Positions 1 through 6,729 are shown, counted from the first letter of the stretch. The stretch is DNA of 7,563 nt from Nitrososphaeraceae archaeon (GCA_025936955.1 JAICSL010000075.1:1-7563), one strand, 5' to 3'. Translations and numbers: made by a program. Notes: a model not told the origin generated them from the letters alone.

Positions 1-1244
1 CAAGACATATCGTGACCCCGATTAGATCTTTTTGTAATAAGGCCAATTTTTATCAAGCCGATATAGAATCAATAGACTTGAAAAATAAACACATCATTGT
101 AAGACACCCAATCGGTAAAATATCTGAATCTGCTGCATGGAAAGAACACACACTGATATATGACCACCTGGTTATAGCACTTGGAAGTGAAACAAGATTC
201 TTTGGTATGACAGACGTCAAAAATCACTCATTTACTATGACGAGTATAGATGACGCTATTAGTATAAGAAATCACATATTAAACATACTTGAGCAAGCAA
301 ATATTGAAAGAGAAGACAGATCATTAACAAAAAGTCTACTGACTTTTATTGTAGTAGGAGGAGGGTTTAACGGTATTGAGACTGTAGGCGAATTAAATGA
401 TTTTATAAGAGAAACTACTCAGTCATATTACAAAAATATCTACATGTCAGATGTCAAAGTTTTACTCGTGTGCGCTACTGACAAAATATTAGAAGAAATA
501 GATGACCAATTAGGAAAATGGTCGATGGAAAGATTAAAAACAAAAGGCGTAGAATTTATAATGAATAAACAGGTAGTAGGAGCTACTTCTAATACTGCTA
601 GATTAGACGATGGTAGGATCATACCTTGTCATACAATTGTTTGGTCCGCAGGCGTAACATCTACTGATCTGACTGCTAGTCTTTCGTGTGAACATGACAA
701 AAGGCATGCGATAGTAGTTAACAATTATTTGGAAGTTAAAGGATATGAAAAAGAAGCTTATGCACTAGGCGATTGTGCCTTTATAGTAAATCCACATACA
801 GGAAAACCGTATCCTCCTACGGCTCAACACGCCATTAGGGAGGGAACGGTTACCGCGAAAAATATCATCTGTGACATCGAAGGAAAACAAAATAAGAAAG
901 TAAAGTTTGATTATAAAACAAAAGGAATGATGGCAGAAATTGGAAAACGAACCGGAGTTGCCACATTATTTGGCTTAAAATTTCATGGATTTCTGGCATG
1001 GTGGATATGGCGTACATATTATCTCAGCAAACTCCCGACTATAAAGAAGAAGTTAAAGGTTATGGGTGATTGGACATTGGACTTGATATACAAACCAGAT
1101 GTTACAATGATTAAGAGACACCTATTACCCAAGGAGGAAGTACATATTCAGAGCGAACAAAAAGATAAACAATCTACAGAAAAAGAGAGAGCAAAAGAAG
1201 ATAATAATAATATCAACAAGGAATCTAGTCAGCAATCTTATTAG
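1..1244 (+). CDS. Type II NADH dehydrogenase (NDH-2), 5'-truncated by window edge
   Basis: Membrane-associated FAD enzyme that would pass electrons from NADH to quinone without pumping protons. The frame is open to the left edge. The GTG at 12 is not the likely start, because residues before it (RHI) continue family-like sequence. Roughly 60-70 N-terminal residues, including the first GxGxxG FAD fold, should lie outside. Counting from the codon at 12, the NADH-binding motif GGGFNG is at 116-121 inside a hydrophobic strand (FIVV) and followed by an acidic helix. The second FAD motif LGDCA has its Asp at 254. PPTAQHAIREG follows shortly after and is typical of the quinone/FAD region. An aromatic amphipathic stretch (GFLAWWIWRTYYLSKLP) is the usual membrane anchor. 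The last ~35 residues are a Lys/Glu/Asn/Ser-rich tail beyond the normal family end. No gene follows closely, so this is the 3' end of its transcript. A sulfide:quinone reductase-like role is the main alternative, but the motifs favour NDH-2. Confidence 0.87.
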   Translation, partial: RHIVTPIRSFCNKANFYQADIESIDLKNKHIIVRHPIGKISESAAWKEHTLIYDHLVIALGSETRFFGMTDVKNHSFTMTSIDDAISIRNHILNILEQANIEREDRSLTKSLLTFIVVGGGFNGIETVGELNDFIRETTQSYYKNIYMSDVKVLLVCATDKILEEIDDQLGKWSMERLKTKGVEFIMNKQVVGATSNTARLDDGRIIPCHTIVWSAGVTSTDLTASLSCEHDKRHAIVVNNYLEVKGYEKEAYALGDCAFIVNPHTGKPYPPTAQHAIREGTVTAKNIICDIEGKQNKKVKFDYKTKGMMAEIGKRTGVATLFGLKFHGFLAWWIWRTYYLSKLPTIKKKLKVMGDWTLDLIYKPDVTMIKRHLLPKEEVHIQSEQKDKQSTEKERAKEDNNNINKESSQQSY

Positions 1245-1803
1245 AATAGAACATTCAAAAGAACTTTACAACAAAAAAAAGGAATGGAATGTAGATATTA
1301 ACTTAATGAAAATCAATTGGTTAGATATATTGGAATTAAACAGATATACCAATATTAATGGGCGTTGATAATTTCGTAAGTATGATATTAGATTTCATTT
1401 CCTTCACTTTTTATATGAGACTTTTGATTTTATTGATATCTTCTAACTATAAGGGGTTAAATAAACACAGTCGTCATGAATGTGCTATCATAACTAGATA
1501 AGTCTTATTCACTTCAACAAGTCCCAGAGAAAGGAATGTTCTTTAGATATTCTCTTTCATGAGTATTTAAGGTAGTGATTGATGCTATTAGAATCATTAT
1601 TGAAATTAGACTAGGAAAATTTCGCAATAATAATATTGTAATGAATAAAGAGTAAATAATAACCATATAAAGTGCAGGTTCTATTATTTAAAAATGTTCG
1701 TGGAAACCAAATTCAGAAAAGATAATTTAATTCTTTTCTTGAGTTCTGATCTATGGCAATAATCCTGATTCAATGTATAAATCACAAAGCACAGGCTGAT
1801 AAT
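1245..1803. other. Gene-poor intergenic region, ~560 bp
   Basis: I found no convincing gene on either strand, only open stretches of 20-40 codons without family resemblance. The AT content is high. There is a weak hairpin at 1529-1558 (GAAAG-GAAT pairing with ATTC-T-CTTTC across an 11-base loop), without a following T-run. T-rich stretches around 1398-1436 could end the NDH-2 transcript. The region also serves as the 3' flank of the minus-strand gene at 1804-2127. Confidence 0.5.
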
Positions 1804-2127
1804 CTAGAATACAGGTTTTTTCATATGTGATCCGCACGATTTGCAAGATCTGTCAAATACTTCTGATGCACATAATAAGCAAATATATTTCAATTTCCTA
1901 TCTTCTGTAGCCATTATTTGTCGTTCTCGTCTCTTTGTTTTATTGCTAAATGCAAATCTGTTTGATCGCTTCCTCCTGATGTACAATGCCGTTACCGCGA
2001 CGAATAGCATGTGTATTATAGAACCGATTAGAAATATAACGAAAATGCTAAACAAACAAATAATCACTAGGCTGCAACCAACAGACAATAGCAGACGATC
2101 CAGAAATATTTTTCTATCATTAACCAT
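1804..2127 (-). CDS. Small membrane protein with two helices and C-terminal zinc ribbon
   Basis: Unrecognised 107-residue protein. Residues about 11-50 form one long hydrophobic block, long enough for two tightly packed transmembrane helices. A strongly basic segment (RRKRSNR, then KTKRRERQ, about 51-70) should remain in the cytoplasm. The last 25 residues carry four cysteines at 83, 86, 95 and 98 (CLLC-x8-CKSC, followed by GSHMKK), a classic zinc-ribbon or rubredoxin-like knuckle spacing. The ATG has no Shine-Dalgarno site but a TATA-like box 24-33 bp upstream, fitting a leaderless transcript. It is flanked by long non-coding DNA on both sides, so it appears to be monocistronic. The + strand frame overlapping the same bases has no such motif and is a shadow. 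The function is unknown; a membrane-tethered zinc-ribbon protein that binds a partner or nucleic acid is only an inference. Confidence 0.72.
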   Translation of the reverse strand: MVNDRKIFLDRLLLSVGCSLVIICLFSIFVIFLIGSIIHMLFVAVTALYIRRKRSNRFAFSNKTKRRERQIMATEDRKLKYICLLCASEVFDRSCKSCGSHMKKPVF

Positions 2128-2150
2128 AGCCTATAATATTTGCTTATAAC

Positions 2151-2160
2151 ATATAATAAA
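2151..2160 (-). promoter_or_regulatory. TATA-like box for the zinc-ribbon membrane protein
   Basis: Read on the minus strand this is TTTATTATAT, ending 24 bp before the ATG whose first base is at 2127. That spacing puts the expected transcription start at or within a few bases of the start codon, as for leaderless archaeal genes. The call rests on spacing and composition only; in DNA this AT-rich such matches also occur by chance. Confidence 0.4.
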
Positions 2161-2689
2161 AATCATTAGCATTCGTATACAGGCAAAAGAAACTAGCTGC
2201 AAGAGCATCAACTAAATTGATAGCTGTATAGAGTCTACATTGTGACACTCTAATAGATATGATATTACTACAAGACAATATCGAAACGAAACACTTGATG
2301 TTACTATAGAGGTATTCATAAAAGGGAACAGATCCAGAGAAAGCCAAAAATCCATATTATTCAAGAAAACAGGTATGATAACAGATGATATGATCATGAT
2401 AATCAGTATGTATCAAGTCCTAGGTTAACGTTAGAAATGATTAAGGAACTTCTAATTTAGCATGTATTGGAAATTGCAGGTAAATATTGTGGTTGCCCTT
2501 GTCGGCTACGCTGACGAATATCATTTTTCATACATATGAATGCAGTTTTTAATACCCTACCCCAACAAGCATATGGAATATTAAGTGACCTCCAACTCAT
2601 ATTCCAGTTTATTTTTTGGCTAATGCGTTTATGATTGCAAACAAATGCAAATGATGAACAACAAGTGCATTTAATACACAAATTTTATT
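2161..2689. other. Gene-poor region, possibly eroded
   Basis: There is no gene I can support. On the + strand a frame stays open for 60 codons (2246-2428) after a TGA at 2243, but it has no start codon until near its end and no recognisable motif. On the minus strand a Cys-rich frame (2457-2681) would need a TTG start lying too close to the only TATA-like box. A locally GC-richer patch (about 2491-2515) contains a small hairpin, GTCGGC-TAC-GCTGAC at 2501-2515. The area could hold decayed genes or a small RNA, but nothing in it is decisive. Confidence 0.4.
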
Positions 2690-2697
2690 TTTAAATA
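2690..2697 (+). promoter_or_regulatory. TATA-like box upstream of the 2724 gene
   Basis: TTTAAATA, centred about 30 bp upstream of the TTG at 2724. This spacing supports a leaderless transcript beginning at or just before that TTG, and argues that the ATG at 2712 would lie upstream of the transcript start. The element is nearly symmetric and could in principle also fire leftwards. Confidence 0.45.
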
Positions 2698-2723
2698 AGC
2701 CGTTCTCTCTAATGTGAACTCAC

Positions 2724-3083
2724 TTGGGACTGATTATTAATAACAAATTCTTAACAAGAAGAATAGCAAGAAAAAAAGAGTCATTAACATCAGACAACAG
2801 CGCTAGCAACACAAATCCAATACCCAAAGGTAACTGGATTATTATTGTTATAGGAATAGTAATAGCATCAATAGGTTTTGTCGGTGCTATATTTTATGGA
2901 TCACAAGTGGTAAAAGACCTGAACGCCGGAGTAACTTCGCCAACTAATCCACCTCATATCAAAGATGTATTACCTATTGACTTGGAAATAGTATTTATTG
3001 TCACCGGTGTAATAGGATTCGGAATACTTACTTATGGATTTGTTACGAGAGTAAACAAACCTCTAGATTTCTACCCTATATGA
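2724..3083 (+). CDS. Small two-helix membrane protein, unknown function
   Basis: Unrecognised 119-residue protein. A basic N-terminal segment (about residues 8-18, RRIARKK) and a Ser/Asn-rich linker precede helix one (about 38-58, beginning WIIIVIGIVIA). A Pro-rich loop of about 28 residues with SPTNPPH follows, then helix two (about 87-107). A short tail ends in LDFYPI. Positive charge at the N-terminus predicts both ends in the cytoplasm and the loop outside. The only usable in-frame start is TTG at 2724: the frame is closed by TGA at 2715, directly after an ATG at 2712, and no other ATG, GTG or TTG occurs before helix one. A TATA-like box ~30 bp upstream fits that start. A T7 tract ~50 bp downstream suggests a single-gene transcript. 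The neighbouring ThDP gene is 235 bp away on the same strand, so co-transcription is unlikely. Confidence 0.68.
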   Translation: MGLIINNKFLTRRIARKKESLTSDNSASNTNPIPKGNWIIIVIGIVIASIGFVGAIFYGSQVVKDLNAGVTSPTNPPHIKDVLPIDLEIVFIVTGVIGFGILTYGFVTRVNKPLDFYPI

Positions 3084-3127
3084 AATACTAAACTATTTTT
3101 CATATATTACAAGTGAACAATGATGCA

Positions 3128-3148
3128 ATTATTTTTTTATTATTACTA
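3128..3148 (+). terminator. Oligo-T terminator after the 2724 gene
   Basis: A run of seven T (3132-3138) followed by further T-rich sequence on the sense strand, about 50 bases after the TGA. Archaeal RNA polymerase commonly stops at such tracts without needing a hairpin. Confidence 0.45.
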
Positions 3149-3238
3149 TTCTCATAATTACTTCAAGAGTAAATTAAAGCATTTAAGGTCAGTGACAATC
3201 AATGCAGATTATGTGACAAAAACGGATTTTCAAATATC

Positions 3239-3248
3239 CTATAAAATA
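3239..3248 (+). promoter_or_regulatory. TATA-like box for the ThDP enzyme gene
   Basis: CTATAAAATA is a good match to the archaeal TATA element. The predicted transcript start is near 3268-3274, giving a leader of about 45-50 bases before the ATG at 3319. AAGGA near 3299-3303 lies about 15 bases before the ATG, farther than an ideal Shine-Dalgarno site. Confidence 0.4.
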
Positions 3249-3318
3249 CACAGGTAATTGCATAGTTCATTCTTAATGTGTACTGATAATCAAGGAATAA
3301 GGACTCGATAACCATATA

Positions 3319-4995
3319 ATGAAGGCATCAGATCTTTTCGTAAAATGCTTGGAGGATGAGGGCGTCGAATACATTTTTGGGCTGCCCGGAGAAGAAACAA
3401 ACGATCTTGTTATGTCGCTGGTAGAATCAAAGAAAATCAAATTCATACTTGTAAGACATGAACAAGCAGCAGCTTTTATGGCTGATGTTTATGGCAGAAT
3501 AACGCAAAAGGTTGGAGTTTGCCTTTCAACATTAGGTCCAGGTGCTACAAATCTGACAACAGGAGTTGCAAATGCAAATATGGATAGATCTCCTACATTA
3601 GCAATAACAGCTCAAACTGATACTCATCTGTTACATAAAGAATCTCACCAAAACATGGACGCTGTAACCATGTTCAAACCTATAACAAAATGGAGTTGGT
3701 CAATTCGTAATGCTGATAGCATTCCAGAAATTATGAGAAGAGCTTTTAAGATTTCAACAGAAGAGAAAGCAGGCTCAGTACACCTTGTATTACCACGTGA
3801 TATAGCAAAACAGAATTCTAGCATTGAACCGATAAAAAAAACTCAATTGTCAAGGCCAATGCCACCTCATAAACTCGTGGAAATAGCTGCAAAGATGATT
3901 GCGGAAGCAGAGCAACCTTTGTTGCTATTAGGAAATGGTGTCATACGAGGTAATGCAAGCATTTGCTTGAGGAGATTTGTAGAAAGTACTGGAATGTACT
4001 CAATGAACACGTTTATGGCAAAAGGCATAATTTCAGATAAATCTAAGAGACATTTGCAAACAATTGGTATCAAAGAGGCCGACCACTCCCAGATTGCAAT
4101 GAAAGAGTCTGACTTGGTTATTGCTATAGGCTACGACCTAGTAGAATATAGCCCCAAAAATTGGAATAGAGATCTAAATAAGAAAATTATTCATATTGAT
4201 TTTACTTATGCTGAAGTAGATACATACTACCCTCCTACGGTTGAAATTGCAGCAGATATTGAATACACTATAGATGCTATCTTAGAGGAGCTACAAAAGA
4301 ACAAAAAGAGGACAGGAAATCACGATTTGGGCCAACTCAATCAAACCGACAAAGTTCCACATCTTTTTAAAACAATAAAGCAAGAAATAGTATGGAGGAC
4401 CAATAGATTTAATGAAGATTTTTCTTATCCAATAAAGCCTCAAAAATTACTTCAAGAAGTTAGGAAAGCTCTTGACGAAAATGACATTGTTATTTCTGAT
4501 GTAGGAGCCCATAAGCTATGGATTGCAAAGGTCTTTGAGACATTTACTCCGAATACTTGCATAATCACTAATGGATTTTGTTCAATGGGTTTTGCACTTC
4601 CGGGGGCAATTGCAGCCCAGCTAGCAAGACCAAAGCAGAGAGTTATTGCAATGTGTGGAGACGGAGCGTTTCTAATGAATGTGCAGGAAATTGAAACAGC
4701 TGTTCGTCTACAATTACCCATCATAATAATTGTCTGGTGCGACTGTAGCTATGGTATGATTTCCTTAAAACAAATAGATGAATTTGGAAAAAGTGCTTTT
4801 ACAAGATTTAATAATCCAAATTTTGTCACACTTGCTCAAAGCTTTGGTGCAATAGGTTATGATGTCAAATCTACTGAAGATTTTCGTGATATCTTGCAAA
4901 AGGCAAAAGAATCAACTAATGTTCCTGTCATTATATCGATTAATGTCGACTACTCGAGGAATCGTATATTGTTAGATGATAACTTTGTTGATTAG
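3319..4995 (+). CDS. Thiamine-diphosphate enzyme, acetolactate synthase large-subunit type
   Basis: Full-length 558-residue member of the ThDP family that decarboxylates pyruvate and joins the product to a 2-oxoacid. The N-terminal pyrimidine-binding domain holds FGLPGEE (20-26) and the catalytic Glu48 in RHEQAAAFMADVYGR, then STLGPGATNLTTG. The central domain spans about 185-320 (LLLLGNGV). The C-terminal domain has GDG at 447-449 and, at the matching position, WCDCSYGM (473-480). Asp448 and Asp475 are the expected magnesium ligands. An Asp rather than the usual Asn at the second site is also seen in catabolic (AlsS-type) acetolactate synthases. No small regulatory subunit (IlvN) lies beside it. 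It may therefore be a stand-alone acetolactate-forming or other 2-oxoacid enzyme rather than the anabolic IlvB; the exact substrate cannot be fixed from sequence. It is transcribed alone, converging on the ZIP gene. Confidence 0.88.
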   Translation: MKASDLFVKCLEDEGVEYIFGLPGEETNDLVMSLVESKKIKFILVRHEQAAAFMADVYGRITQKVGVCLSTLGPGATNLTTGVANANMDRSPTLAITAQTDTHLLHKESHQNMDAVTMFKPITKWSWSIRNADSIPEIMRRAFKISTEEKAGSVHLVLPRDIAKQNSSIEPIKKTQLSRPMPPHKLVEIAAKMIAEAEQPLLLLGNGVIRGNASICLRRFVESTGMYSMNTFMAKGIISDKSKRHLQTIGIKEADHSQIAMKESDLVIAIGYDLVEYSPKNWNRDLNKKIIHIDFTYAEVDTYYPPTVEIAADIEYTIDAILEELQKNKKRTGNHDLGQLNQTDKVPHLFKTIKQEIVWRTNRFNEDFSYPIKPQKLLQEVRKALDENDIVISDVGAHKLWIAKVFETFTPNTCIITNGFCSMGFALPGAIAAQLARPKQRVIAMCGDGAFLMNVQEIETAVRLQLPIIIIVWCDCSYGMISLKQIDEFGKSAFTRFNNPNFVTLAQSFGAIGYDVKSTEDFRDILQKAKESTNVPVIISINVDYSRNRILLDDNFVD

Positions 4996-5030
4996 ATAAT
5001 CTGTGACAAAACAATGACAATTGAATTACT

Positions 5031-5048
5031 AATGATAAGCTTAGCATT
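5031..5048. repeat. Imperfect palindrome downstream of the ThDP gene
   Basis: AATGATAAGCTTAGCATT: two 9-base arms, complementary at 8 of 9 positions, with no spacer, starting 36 bases after the TAG. It could fold as part of a 3' end structure, but it is too tight to be a normal hairpin loop and may be incidental. Confidence 0.3.
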
Positions 5049-5099
5049 CAACTATCTGATGTAATCTAATGAAGCAACTAAAACTGAAAATATCCTTGT

Positions 5100-5122
5100 A
5101 AAAATCAAAGTAAAAGGAAAAA
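5100..5122 (-). terminator. T-tract terminator for the ZIP gene
   Basis: On the minus strand three closely spaced T-runs (five, four and five T) occur at 5122-5118, 5115-5112 and 5104-5100, some 60-80 bases past the ZIP stop codon. This is the multi-tract arrangement expected for archaeal intrinsic termination. Confidence 0.45.
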
Positions 5123-5147
5123 GGTGAGATATTATTATGTTAGCATG

Positions 5148-5159
5148 TTTTTCATTTTT
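5148..5159 (+). terminator. T-tract terminator for the ThDP gene
   Basis: Two T5 runs separated by CA, on the sense strand, about 155 bases downstream of the ThDP stop and just before the ZIP stop codon. It lies beside the opposite-strand T-tracts, so the convergent transcripts would overlap slightly. Confidence 0.35.
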
Positions 5160-5181
5160 GAATGTTATCACCCTCATGACC

Positions 5182-6009
5182 TTATCCTCCTCCTAACCTT
5201 CCCAGCATAAATGCAATTGCAAAACCTGCCAAAGCCGCTAGCCCTATTCTGCTTCCACCTTCTTTGAAGGCTTCAGGTATCATTGATTCAGATAACATAA
5301 CAAGGATCGCTCCAGCAGCGTAAGACATTGCTATCGCTATCACGAATGGACTGGCCCTAGACAACACAGCAAAACCTATAGTAGTAGATATAGTTCCTAT
5401 TATTACAGCAATAGACCATAACGCAAGTATGTACTTTTTGCTTCTTCCATTTATCTTCATACCTTCAGTTGAAGCTAATCCTTCTGGAAAGTTTGAGATA
5501 AAAATAGCTGCTATAAGAACAATATTTACAGCTCCTCCTGTTACTAAAGAAATTCCTAAAGCCATATTTTCAGGTATATTATCCATGACTGATCCGACAA
5601 GTAATGATAATCCAGATGTAGATTTACCACCGCCTGCATTTTCGCCATGATATCTCTTTCTGTTTCTAACATTGTTATCTGTACCTGAGCTCACAGTAGT
5701 ACTATTAATAGAAACTCTACGTCCACTGGATTTCTTGTCAAGAATGCGATTTGCTGCACTGTATGAGACTCCTCCAAGAATAAAACCAATAATTACTGGT
5801 GCTATTGATTGAGACAAATTGAAGGCTTCTTCAATTAGAGAAAATGTTAATGCTGCTACTAAAACTCCACTGCCAAATGCCATAATAGCGCCAATTATAC
5901 TCTTGGGAAGACTTACAAATAATGCAACTATACATCCTATAATTAGAGGAAAACTAGCAATAAATCCCCAAATAAGAGACTCATAGATGCTGTGTTGCAG
6001 ATTAATCAC
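5182..6009 (-). CDS. ZIP-family metal transporter with divergent metal site
   Basis: A 275-residue integral membrane protein with about eight helices (near 12-33, 37-58, 68-87, 134-157, 160-178, 193-215, 222-240 and 254-272). It is predicted to bring divalent metal (zinc, iron or manganese) into the cytoplasm. Family marks are FGSGVLVAALTFSLIEEAF in helix 2, the paired Pro-Glu motifs in helices 4 and 5, and YAAGAILVMLSESMIPEA in helix 7. The canonical helix-4 HNxPEG is here DNIPEN (143-148) and the helix-5 motif is SNFPEG (172-177). The carboxylates Glu147 and Glu176 and Asn144 remain, but the histidines are gone. The loop between helices 3 and 4 (91-132) is Gly/Ser-rich with one His instead of the usual His cluster. 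The start is GTG at 6009: an in-frame stop lies 18 bases upstream and the next Met is inside helix 2. No Shine-Dalgarno site is present. Confidence 0.85.
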   Translation of the reverse strand: MINLQHSIYESLIWGFIASFPLIIGCIVALFVSLPKSIIGAIMAFGSGVLVAALTFSLIEEAFNLSQSIAPVIIGFILGGVSYSAANRILDKKSSGRRVSINSTTVSSGTDNNVRNRKRYHGENAGGGKSTSGLSLLVGSVMDNIPENMALGISLVTGGAVNIVLIAAIFISNFPEGLASTEGMKINGRSKKYILALWSIAVIIGTISTTIGFAVLSRASPFVIAIAMSYAAGAILVMLSESMIPEAFKEGGSRIGLAALAGFAIAFMLGRLGGG

Positions 6010-6038
6010 AATGTGCTTTGACTTATATCAATATTACC

Positions 6039-6045
6039 ATTATAG
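6039..6045 (-). promoter_or_regulatory. TATA-like box for the ZIP gene
   Basis: Minus-strand CTATAAT, centred about 33 bp before the GTG start, consistent with a nearly leaderless transcript. A second AT-rich match (GATATAAG, near 6021-6028) is too close to the start to be the functional box. Confidence 0.35.
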
Positions 6046-6073
6046 TTGATTAGACTTCCATTTTCGTAACTGC

Positions 6074-6087
6074 CAAAAAGCTTTTTG
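6074..6087. repeat. Perfect 14-bp palindrome upstream of the ZIP promoter
   Basis: CAAAAAGCTTTTTG reads the same on both strands. It lies about 30 bp upstream of the proposed ZIP TATA box, a usual place for a dimeric regulator to bind. It is also 160 bases past the end of the regulator gene, so it could instead be part of that gene's 3' region. Confidence 0.4.
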
Positions 6088-6156
6088 ATTTCTCTCCAAT
6101 ATAATTATCTTGTTACATCCTAGATGGCTTTTTAAAGTCAATTGGTAACATGTTAA

Positions 6157-6172
6157 TAAAACTCAAGTTTTA
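6157..6172 (-). terminator. Short inverted repeat after the regulator gene, possible terminator
   Basis: Perfect 7-base arms (TAAAACT / AGTTTTA) around a 2-base spacer, about 75-90 bases downstream of the winged-helix stop codon. On the minus strand the second arm runs into TTTTATT, so it can serve as a T-rich stop signal. An operator role for the ZIP gene is the alternative. Confidence 0.35.
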
Positions 6173-6247
6173 GTAAACTAGTAATGTCTAAAGCTTGTTG
6201 TTGTTCTTCTGCTATTATCATTAGTATTATCCAAATACCTCTTATCA

Positions 6248-6658
6248 TCAAGAGAATGAAGAATTAAATTGTGCAAGTACTATCTCTTTGATTTTAGGAT
6301 CCTGCACCAAAATATCAACAATCTTAACTATCTCTTGTCTTGGTAATTGAAAATTATTAGACATCAAAACGTAATCAACCGCTTTTAGCTTCCAGTAACT
6401 ATTCGCTGCATTTTCAACCGATAACTGAGTATTATGAATTATTTTACCTAACGAAGTAAGGAAATATCTACCACTTTTTCTTCGCACCAAACCAGCTTTA
6501 GTTAGGGCAGATAATCTTGAATAATATTGCTTTCGTGAAAATTTTTCTTTGGTATTAAGTATATCACTGGTACTAGTTGACGAATGAGCTATCATATTGA
6601 AAATAACCAGAGATTTACTATCAGAAATTGATTTAAGAATCTCTATTATTGTGGGCAT
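6248..6658 (-). CDS. Winged-helix DNA-binding regulator
   Basis: A 136-residue putative transcription factor resembling the small ArsR-like winged-helix proteins found in many copies in Nitrososphaerales. The N-terminal half is a helix-turn-helix: helix one near 4-24 (IIEILKSISDSKSLVIFNMI), a Ser/Thr-rich turn, then the recognition part around KFSRKQYYSRLSALTKAGL (39-57). A two-strand wing follows, RRKSGRYFLTSLGK (59-72). The C-terminal half (about 75-136) is helical, with NSYWKLKAVDYVLMS and a last helix (PKIKEIVLAQF) that probably mediates dimer formation. No ligand-binding cysteine cluster is visible, so a metal-sensing ArsR role is not supported. The ATG has a weak purine-rich stretch (GAGATAGGA) close upstream. 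It is followed after 238 bp by the ZIP gene on the same strand, so a regulatory link is possible but unproven. Confidence 0.82.
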   Translation of the reverse strand: MPTIIEILKSISDSKSLVIFNMIAHSSTSTSDILNTKEKFSRKQYYSRLSALTKAGLVRRKSGRYFLTSLGKIIHNTQLSVENAANSYWKLKAVDYVLMSNNFQLPRQEIVKIVDILVQDPKIKEIVLAQFNSSFS

Positions 6659-6678
6659 TATATCCTATCTCTTTCTAA

Positions 6679-6717
6679 GTTAGGTGCAGATATCTATAAG
6701 TGGTTTAAGTAACCTAA
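6679..6717 (-). promoter_or_regulatory. Promoter of the regulator gene, with inverted TTAGGT sites flanking the TATA box
   Basis: A minus-strand TATA-like box, CTTATAGATA (6691-6700), lies about 33-42 bp before the ATG, predicting a leader of roughly 10 bases. TTAGGT at 6680-6685 and its reverse complement ACCTAA at 6712-6717 flank the box symmetrically, with centres 32 bp apart or about three helical turns. Such an arrangement would suit autoregulation, but the half-sites are short. Confidence 0.35.
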
Positions 6718-6729
6718 TTGACAGATCTA

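Noticed and set aside
1575..1655. Possible 26-codon + strand ORF with a GTG start
   Set aside because: Too short, no promoter or ribosome site at sensible spacing, and Ile-rich composition expected by chance.
1659..1670. 12-base match ATAACCATATAA, also found just before the ThDP start at 3308-3319
   Set aside because: A single AT-rich 12-mer repeated once in 7.5 kb without conserved context is likely chance.
1841..2149. + strand 102-codon frame
   Set aside because: Antisense to the zinc-ribbon membrane protein, whose four-cysteine motif and hydrophobic helices make the minus strand the coding one.
2144..2397. Two overlapping minus-strand frames of 67 and 61 codons
   Set aside because: Composition (Ile, Ser, Phe, Tyr, Cys-rich) is that of random AT-rich DNA; they overlap each other in different frames and have no motif.
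2457..2681. Minus-strand 74-codon frame, Cys-rich (CIKCTCC near its start)
   Set aside because: It needs a TTG start only ~12 bp from the nearest TATA-like box, too close to be transcribed from it. The Cys pairs do not form a recognisable zinc-finger spacing with a second pair, and no family resemblance is seen.
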